From Chloroflexota bacterium (GTDB lineage Bacteria > Chloroflexota > Anaerolineae > UBA7937), in NCBI GenBank assembly GCA_003453555.1, contig DMLA01000158.1:1-10215 (forward strand): DNA of 10,215 nt. Reading direction: 5' to 3'. The notes under the pieces are model-generated. The model was not told the DNA's origin, searched no databases, and was given only the letters and a program-made list of their open reading frames with translations. A program made the translations under genes and the position numbers. This document shows positions 6,065-10,215 of the stretch, in pieces (the stretch's first letter is position 1; each line of letters starts with the position of its first letter).

Positions 6065-7259
6065 GCGGCTGGTCGCCACCCGGCAGATACCGGTCGCTGC
6101 GGTGGAGATCCCTCCGTATACCCTCATCTCGGGGGAGATGGTTACCCTGCGAGAGATGCCCAAAACCTTACAGGGCGAGTCCATCTACCTGAGCAGGGAG
6201 ATGGTGGTGGGGAAGATGAGCACCATACCGATCCCTAAGGGGGCACTCTTCTATGAAGAGTTCGCCCTCCCTCCTAGCGAGTTTCGCTATGTGGAGGATG
6301 AATACCTGGAGATCATCAGCTTCCCCGTGGATCCAGCCAAGGCTGTGGGAGGGCAGGTACGCCCCTTCCAGCGGATCAACATCTACCGTATCGCCAGGGG
6401 GACGATCGACCATGGGGCACCGGCGGAGGCGGTCATCGCTCAGGCAGGAGCGGCGGTGGAGCTATTAGCAGAGGAGGTGCTGGTGGTCGATGTACGCTCC
6501 ACCAGGGGTGAGCCGGCAGGGGTAAGCCCTGAGGGGAGCCCCTCTCAGTTAGAACGACAGGCGGCCACGGGAACACGGGTGGCACCTTTGAGCATCCTCA
6601 CCGTAGCCGTGGAACCCTACGTAGCAGGTGAGATAACCCGGCTCATGGGGGAGACCCAGGGCCAGTACGACCTCTGGGTCTCTCTGGCTCCCCTGGCGAA
6701 GAGGGAGACAACCACGGCTCTCGGAACTGAGGCTGCCAGGACCGATGCTGTTCCCTCGCCTGCTACCTCCGATGAGATGTCCCCCATTCCCACCATAACC
6801 CCGATAGCGGAGTTAGAGGAGGTGGCTTCCTCGGTAGTTCTCGCGAAGGCTCCCTCACCGACATCAAGCCCGACGCCCCTTCCACCCACGCCCACCTCCA
6901 CTCCCCAGGCTCCGACAGCGACGGTCGCACCACCGACACCCACGGTCACGCCAACATATGATTACGTGGTGCGCTCCAAGAGCTGGGCACCTTCCTCTGG
7001 GACTAGCTACATCCGAGGACGGGTGCAGGATAGGGAGGGAAGGCTGATCTCCGGTGTGAGGGTGCAGATAGCTTTCTGTTGCCCGCCGGAGACCCTCATC
7101 GAGCCCCAGCCGTGGGAGGAGGCCGATGGGAGCTTCGAGTTCGTGGTCACCCCTGGAACCTTCACCCTAGAGGTAGTAGGGGCCAGGACGGAACCTATCG
7201 CCTTGCAGGTATCACCGGAGGGGGCCCTTTGGGAGGTCGTCTTGGAGAGGACCTATTGA
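5979..7259 (+). CDS. CpaB/RcpC-like pilus assembly protein with extra C-terminal domain
   Basis: 426 residues from ATG 5979, with GGAGG four bases upstream. An N-terminal membrane helix (about residues 7-24) is followed by a SAF domain (about 36-100, including 'PVAAVEIPPYTLISGEMV' and an 'IPKGALFYEEF' strand) and an RcpC-like region (about 105-230). This is the normal CpaB arrangement. It then has a Ser/Thr/Pro linker (about 264-327) and a compact C-terminal domain (about 333-426) with 'IRGRVQDREGRLISGVRVQI' and a closing beta pattern. That resembles the carboxypeptidase regulatory-like or Ig-like beta-sandwich domains. CpaB normally acts near the secretin; in a cell without a secretin, the added domain may reach the cell wall or pilus instead. 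It ends one base into the ATPase start. Confidence 0.8.
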   Translation: MTRRASWLLLVISLAAAAVIGLYARARFERLVATRQIPVAAVEIPPYTLISGEMVTLREMPKTLQGESIYLSREMVVGKMSTIPIPKGALFYEEFALPPSEFRYVEDEYLEIISFPVDPAKAVGGQVRPFQRINIYRIARGTIDHGAPAEAVIAQAGAAVELLAEEVLVVDVRSTRGEPAGVSPEGSPSQLERQAATGTRVAPLSILTVAVEPYVAGEITRLMGETQGQYDLWVSLAPLAKRETTTALGTEAARTDAVPSPATSDEMSPIPTITPIAELEEVASSVVLAKAPSPTSSPTPLPPTPTSTPQAPTATVAPPTPTVTPTYDYVVRSKSWAPSSGTSYIRGRVQDREGRLISGVRVQIAFCCPPETLIEPQPWEEADGSFEFVVTPGTFTLEVVGARTEPIALQVSPEGALWEVVLERTY

Positions 7260-8476
7260 TGGAGATCTTATCCCAAGCCTACGACTTCGACCATATCATC
7301 CTCCCGCTACAGGACCGCCTTCTGACAGAGGGTGTAGCGATACCCGGTTGGCGAGATGGAGAGGGGAGGGAACGGAGTGCCTTCACGGCCAGCGTCTTGC
7401 GAGCTCTGGTGGAGCTGAGGCTGGGCATCCCGGAGAGAGATCTCCAGGCCGTCGCTGCCGAGGCCGCCAGTCGGATGCTGGGATTGGGGGTCCTAGACCC
7501 TCTGCTCCGAACCGAAGGGGTGGAGGAGATCATCGTCAGAGATGGGTTTGTTCAGGTGGAGAGGTATGGACGCATCGAGGATGTGGGGGCTCTGGCCTCC
7601 GACGAATATTTCCGCCAATTGGCCAGGCGGGTGGCCGAGTTTGGCGGGCGGCCCCTCGGTGCGGCCAGCCCCTTCGTCTTGGTGGACCTCCCGGACGGGT
7701 CGCGCTTCACGGCTATGATCCCTCCCTTGGGAGAGAGCACGAACATCAACATCCGGGTCTTCGCCAAGAGGAAGCTCTCCCTGGAAGATATGGTGAACCT
7801 GGGTAGCCTGGATGAGCGGACGGCGGGCTTCCTGGCCAGGGTAGCCTCCTCCATGGCGGCCAGTGTACTGATCTCCGGGAGACCGGGGGCGGGGAAGACG
7901 ACTCTCTTGAACGCCCTCTCCTTCCACTTCCCTAGGGAAGCACAGATCTGCCTGGTGGAGACCTTCAAGGAGCTCCAGCTTCAACACCCCCATCTGGCCA
8001 GGGCGGTGGTGAAGGTCGGTGAGCGGGAGGAAGGAACCGTCTCTATGCGTGAGGTGGTGAACGTCCTCTACACCCGCATGAGGCCGGACATCCTGGTGGT
8101 GGGTGAGGTGGTGGACGATGAAGCGGTTGAGTTCCTTCACGCCATCAATCTGGGGATAACCGCCTTGACCACCATCCATGGGAACTCGGCTCTGGACGCC
8201 CTTCATCGCCTGGAGAGCATAGTGCTAGAGAACAAGGCCACCCTGAACTGGGTGCCCACGCGGGAGCGGATAGCCAGAGGTATCGACCTGGTCGTTCACC
8301 TGGACCGCACCCTTGATGGGAGGCGCTACGTGGCTGAGGTGGTGGGCCTGGAGGGGTTGGATGAGCACAACCGGTACCAGGTGGAGATCCTCACTGGCAA
8401 GGCTGGGACTGGCCTGGGGGTGATGAAACAGCAGATGAGGGGGCTCTGGCGTGGTGAAGGGAGGAAGGAAGGGTGA
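7259..8476 (+). CDS. TadA/CpaF-like secretion ATPase (T2SSE family), with altered motifs
   Basis: 405 residues from ATG 7259, which shares one base with the previous stop (TGATG) and has GGAGAGGA seven bases upstream. The N-terminal domain (about 1-195) carries the CpaF-like pattern 'LGVLDPLLRTEGVEEIIV' and a 'PDGSRFTAMIPP' segment. Walker A is G207-RPGAGK213-TT. The Asp-box region has E234 and E238 (VETFKEL). Walker B is 'RPDILVVGE283' and the His box 'TTIH307GNS'. Two places differ from the family: the usual GEVRG is Val-Val-Asp-Asp after the Glu, and the usual GHDGS loop before the His box is shortened. It powers pilin insertion with TadB/TadC. The nucleotide-binding core looks intact; the altered segments may change coupling or partner contacts. 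Confidence 0.88.
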   Translation: MEILSQAYDFDHIILPLQDRLLTEGVAIPGWRDGEGRERSAFTASVLRALVELRLGIPERDLQAVAAEAASRMLGLGVLDPLLRTEGVEEIIVRDGFVQVERYGRIEDVGALASDEYFRQLARRVAEFGGRPLGAASPFVLVDLPDGSRFTAMIPPLGESTNINIRVFAKRKLSLEDMVNLGSLDERTAGFLARVASSMAASVLISGRPGAGKTTLLNALSFHFPREAQICLVETFKELQLQHPHLARAVVKVGEREEGTVSMREVVNVLYTRMRPDILVVGEVVDDEAVEFLHAINLGITALTTIHGNSALDALHRLESIVLENKATLNWVPTRERIARGIDLVVHLDRTLDGRRYVAEVVGLEGLDEHNRYQVEILTGKAGTGLGVMKQQMRGLWRGEGRKEG

Positions 8477-9348
8477 TCGTTTGGGCCTTCGCGGCGACTC
8501 TGGCAGCGGGGACCGGGCTGGCGATTCATCTAGCTCTGACGGAGTGCTTCACCCTCGCAACACGGTATGCCGGACGGAGACGTCTCCGCCTAGTGGGCGG
8601 CCCCTCTGTAAGGAAAGAGGCCATCCCCTCCCCTTCTGATGTGAAGGGGCGCTGGGTTGTCTACCTCCCGCTAGTCGCCTCTGTGGTAGCGGCCTGTTCG
8701 GTTTTCGCCTCGGCTCCTCTCATGGGCGCCTATTTGGCTGGGGCAGGGTTCCTGCTAACTCGCTACCTGCAAGACAGGGGGAGACGGACCACGGAGAAAA
8801 GGATCGATGCGCAGGTGAAGGAGCTGGTGACCGAATTCCGGAGCCGCTACCAACTGAAGCCATCGGTCTTTGGGACCCTGGAGGAGGTGGTCGAGGGGCT
8901 GGAGGAGCCCCTGAGGGGTCTGATCGACCAGGCGGTTAAGAGGTACTACGTCACGGGCTCGGCGAGAGAGGCTTTCCTCACCCTGCGGAGCTCCAGCGAG
9001 CACCACCCCTATCTCTGCCAGTTTATCTTCATCGTCGAGCGGGCCGACAAGGCCAGCCGTGAGGCCCTTCAGGAGGCCTTGGGCGATCTGGAAGAGCGGA
9101 TGGAAGAGCGCCATCGGCTGAGGGGAAGAACCAGGATCGCCCTGGCCCTTCTCAGGGGTGAGGCGCGCTTCCTGCAGGGGGCCAATGTGGCCGCCATCGG
9201 CGCTGCTACTTTCGTTCCCGTCCTGCGGGAATTCTACATGAGCACCATGGCTCGGCAAGGGATCTTCATAGCCGCCGTTTCGGCTGTGCTCGCCGTTTCG
9301 ATCTATTTCGACCAAGAGGTCAGGATGCTGGAGGAGGGAATATTGTGA
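8473..9348 (+). CDS. Divergent TadB-like platform protein
   Basis: 291 residues from GTG 8473, overlapping the ATPase stop by four bases (GTGA) with a GGAGGAAGG tract just upstream. Predicted membrane helices are at about residues 3-22, 63-79 and 82-97, with two more near the C-terminus (about 235-252 and 258-276). Between them is a soluble helical bundle rich in charged residues, consistent with the T2SSF fold but without the clear family signatures of the first TadC. The call rests on topology, length and position directly after a TadA-like gene, where TadB always sits. It has a short acidic tail (MLEEG). It is the first half of a second platform pair in this cluster. Confidence 0.68.
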   Translation: MIVWAFAATLAAGTGLAIHLALTECFTLATRYAGRRRLRLVGGPSVRKEAIPSPSDVKGRWVVYLPLVASVVAACSVFASAPLMGAYLAGAGFLLTRYLQDRGRRTTEKRIDAQVKELVTEFRSRYQLKPSVFGTLEEVVEGLEEPLRGLIDQAVKRYYVTGSAREAFLTLRSSSEHHPYLCQFIFIVERADKASREALQEALGDLEERMEERHRLRGRTRIALALLRGEARFLQGANVAAIGAATFVPVLREFYMSTMARQGIFIAAVSAVLAVSIYFDQEVRMLEEGIL

Positions 9349-10184
9349 CCGCTCTGGGAGTGGCCCTCTCTCTTTCGGTGGCCGGCGTCGTGGTGAGCGG
9401 CTCATTTCTCCTGGCAGGGTTGGGCCAGGGGATCTTGGGGCGGCTTATGCGCCGCCGGAAGAGTGGCCTGGCCCTCGTCAACCTCTACGGGTGGCGGAGA
9501 GAAGGCAGGGAGGAAGGCGATACCCTGCCGGTGGAGAGGTTGTATGGATGGAGTGAGGCCAGGTGGAGAGCAGCGGGTCTCTTGGCCGGCGTGGCGGGGA
9601 TGGCAGTGCTCTACCTCCTATTCGCCGAGATGGGCACGCCCTATCTGGCCCTGGTGGGTGCGGTTGCCGCTCTGGTCCCGCAGATGGTCAAGGGAACGCA
9701 GAGGCGAGCCCTGGAATGGCGGTACCTGAGGGAGATACGTGACTTCATCACCAGCCTCCGCCTGGCGGTTAGCCTGGGGGAGACGATCTCGCAGGCCCTC
9801 TTGGGGATGGCGGAGCAGGACGGCGGGACCCTCTTCCATGAGCGGTTGCGTCACCATGTGCGGACGAAGCTAGCTGCCTCTTCGCCAGAGAAGGTAGTGG
9901 AGGCCCTGGCCCGGGACTTCCGTTCTCCGGAGATCGGCGCGCTCCTGGGACAGCTCATCGCGGCCGGAGCGGGAGGCCTCTCCTACGGGGAGGCCCTGCG
10001 GGCCAGCGCGGAGCGGGTGGAGCAGGAGATGGTTCAGAGGGCAGAGTACGCCATTGAGGAGGCACCAACCCGTCTGGTACTCCCCATGCTGATCGGTCTC
10101 TTTCCTACCGTCGTTGTGCTAGTGGTCTATCCCTTGGCCATGGCTCTGATCGCCGGGATCACTAGCACTGGGTTGCCTAGATAG
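9345..10184 (+). CDS. TadC-like platform protein (T2SSF family), second set
   Basis: 279 residues from GTG 9345, again a four-base GTGA overlap. An N-terminal helix (about residues 4-26) and two central helices (about 76-92 and 96-112) precede a cytoplasmic bundle with the clear T2SSF pattern 'LREIRDFITSLRLAVSLGETISQALLGMA'. The second half contains 'GGLSYGEALRASAERVEQE' and an Arg/Glu-rich helix. A C-terminal helix (about 247-272) starts 'PMLIGLFPTVVVL', the typical family ending. With the gene before it this makes a full TadB/TadC pair beside its own TadA. It is clearly different in sequence from the TadC-like protein at 210-1112, so the two sets did not arise by a recent duplication. Confidence 0.82.
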   Translation: MTALGVALSLSVAGVVVSGSFLLAGLGQGILGRLMRRRKSGLALVNLYGWRREGREEGDTLPVERLYGWSEARWRAAGLLAGVAGMAVLYLLFAEMGTPYLALVGAVAALVPQMVKGTQRRALEWRYLREIRDFITSLRLAVSLGETISQALLGMAEQDGGTLFHERLRHHVRTKLAASSPEKVVEALARDFRSPEIGALLGQLIAAGAGGLSYGEALRASAERVEQEMVQRAEYAIEEAPTRLVLPMLIGLFPTVVVLVVYPLAMALIAGITSTGLPR

Positions 10185-10215
10185 ACCCCCTGGCCGGGGC
10201 CTGTCCTGGCTGCAG
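10185..10215 (+). other. Gap at the right edge with a small GC hairpin
   Basis: The 31 bases after the last stop contain CCCC-TGGCC-GGGG (about 10188-10200), a short GC-rich hairpin with no T-run inside the window. It could be the start of a terminator or of a longer structured element, since the sequence is cut here. It shares CCCCTGGCCG with the structured element behind the pilin gene (1500-1509), but such short GC-rich matches are weak evidence. Confidence 0.3.

Noticed and set aside
6856..6957. Repeat array or CRISPR-like pattern in the Thr/Pro-coding stretch
   Set aside because: The repetition comes from Pro/Thr codons of a protein linker, without fixed repeat length or unique spacers.
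7079..7258. A longer ATPase gene starting 60 codons earlier
   Set aside because: That part lies wholly inside the CpaB-like frame, which encodes a plausible domain; ATG 7259 has a good ribosome binding site and gives a normal CpaF N-terminus.

Overview
The window is a single, tightly packed, all-plus-strand gene cluster for a Tad/Flp-type (type IVc) pilus or a closely related secretion nanomachine. It holds 12 genes (the first is cut by the left edge) and almost no spare DNA. The sequence is GC-rich and purine-rich on the coding strand, and uses GTG and TTG starts often. There is no secretin (RcpA/CpaC) gene. Two exported proteins carry Thr/Pro-rich 'TPTP' linkers. Together these features suggest a monoderm, Chloroflexota-like (Anaerolineae-type), possibly thermophilic bacterium. 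That assignment is an inference from style, not from a marker gene.

Layout, left to right: the end of a TadB-like and a full TadC-like platform protein (1-1112), whose ATPase is probably just outside the window; a small Flp pilin with its own strong ribosome binding site (1160-1408); a 158-base gap containing a long, perfectly matched inverted repeat (1435-1552); two TadE-like pseudopilins and one TadG-like protein (1567-2952); a membrane-anchored protein of unknown family (3021-3812); a secreted protein with 20 cysteines after its signal peptide (3805-5058); then a second regulatory and motor block: TadZ/CpaE-like (5048-6064), CpaB/RcpC-like with an extra C-terminal domain (5979-7259), TadA-like ATPase (7259-8476), and a divergent TadB/TadC-like pair (8473-10184).

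How the genes probably work together: Flp and the TadE/TadG-like proteins all carry the 'G|Q' class III leader cut by a prepilin peptidase (not in the window) and are moved out of the membrane by a TadA ATPase working on TadB/TadC platforms. TadZ places the machine in the cell, CpaB supports assembly on the outer face of the membrane, and the two unknown exported proteins are candidates for tip, stalk or adhesin parts. Most genes overlap by 1 to 11 bases (ATGA, GTGA or TGATG junctions), so translation is probably coupled.

Most unusual points: two separate TadB/TadC platform sets in one cluster; a TadA whose conserved GEVRG and His-box segments are altered; a TadZ with both Walker A lysines replaced; a CpaB fused to a linker plus beta-sandwich-like domain; a Cys-rich surface protein of no recognised family; and a large structured element just behind the pilin gene.
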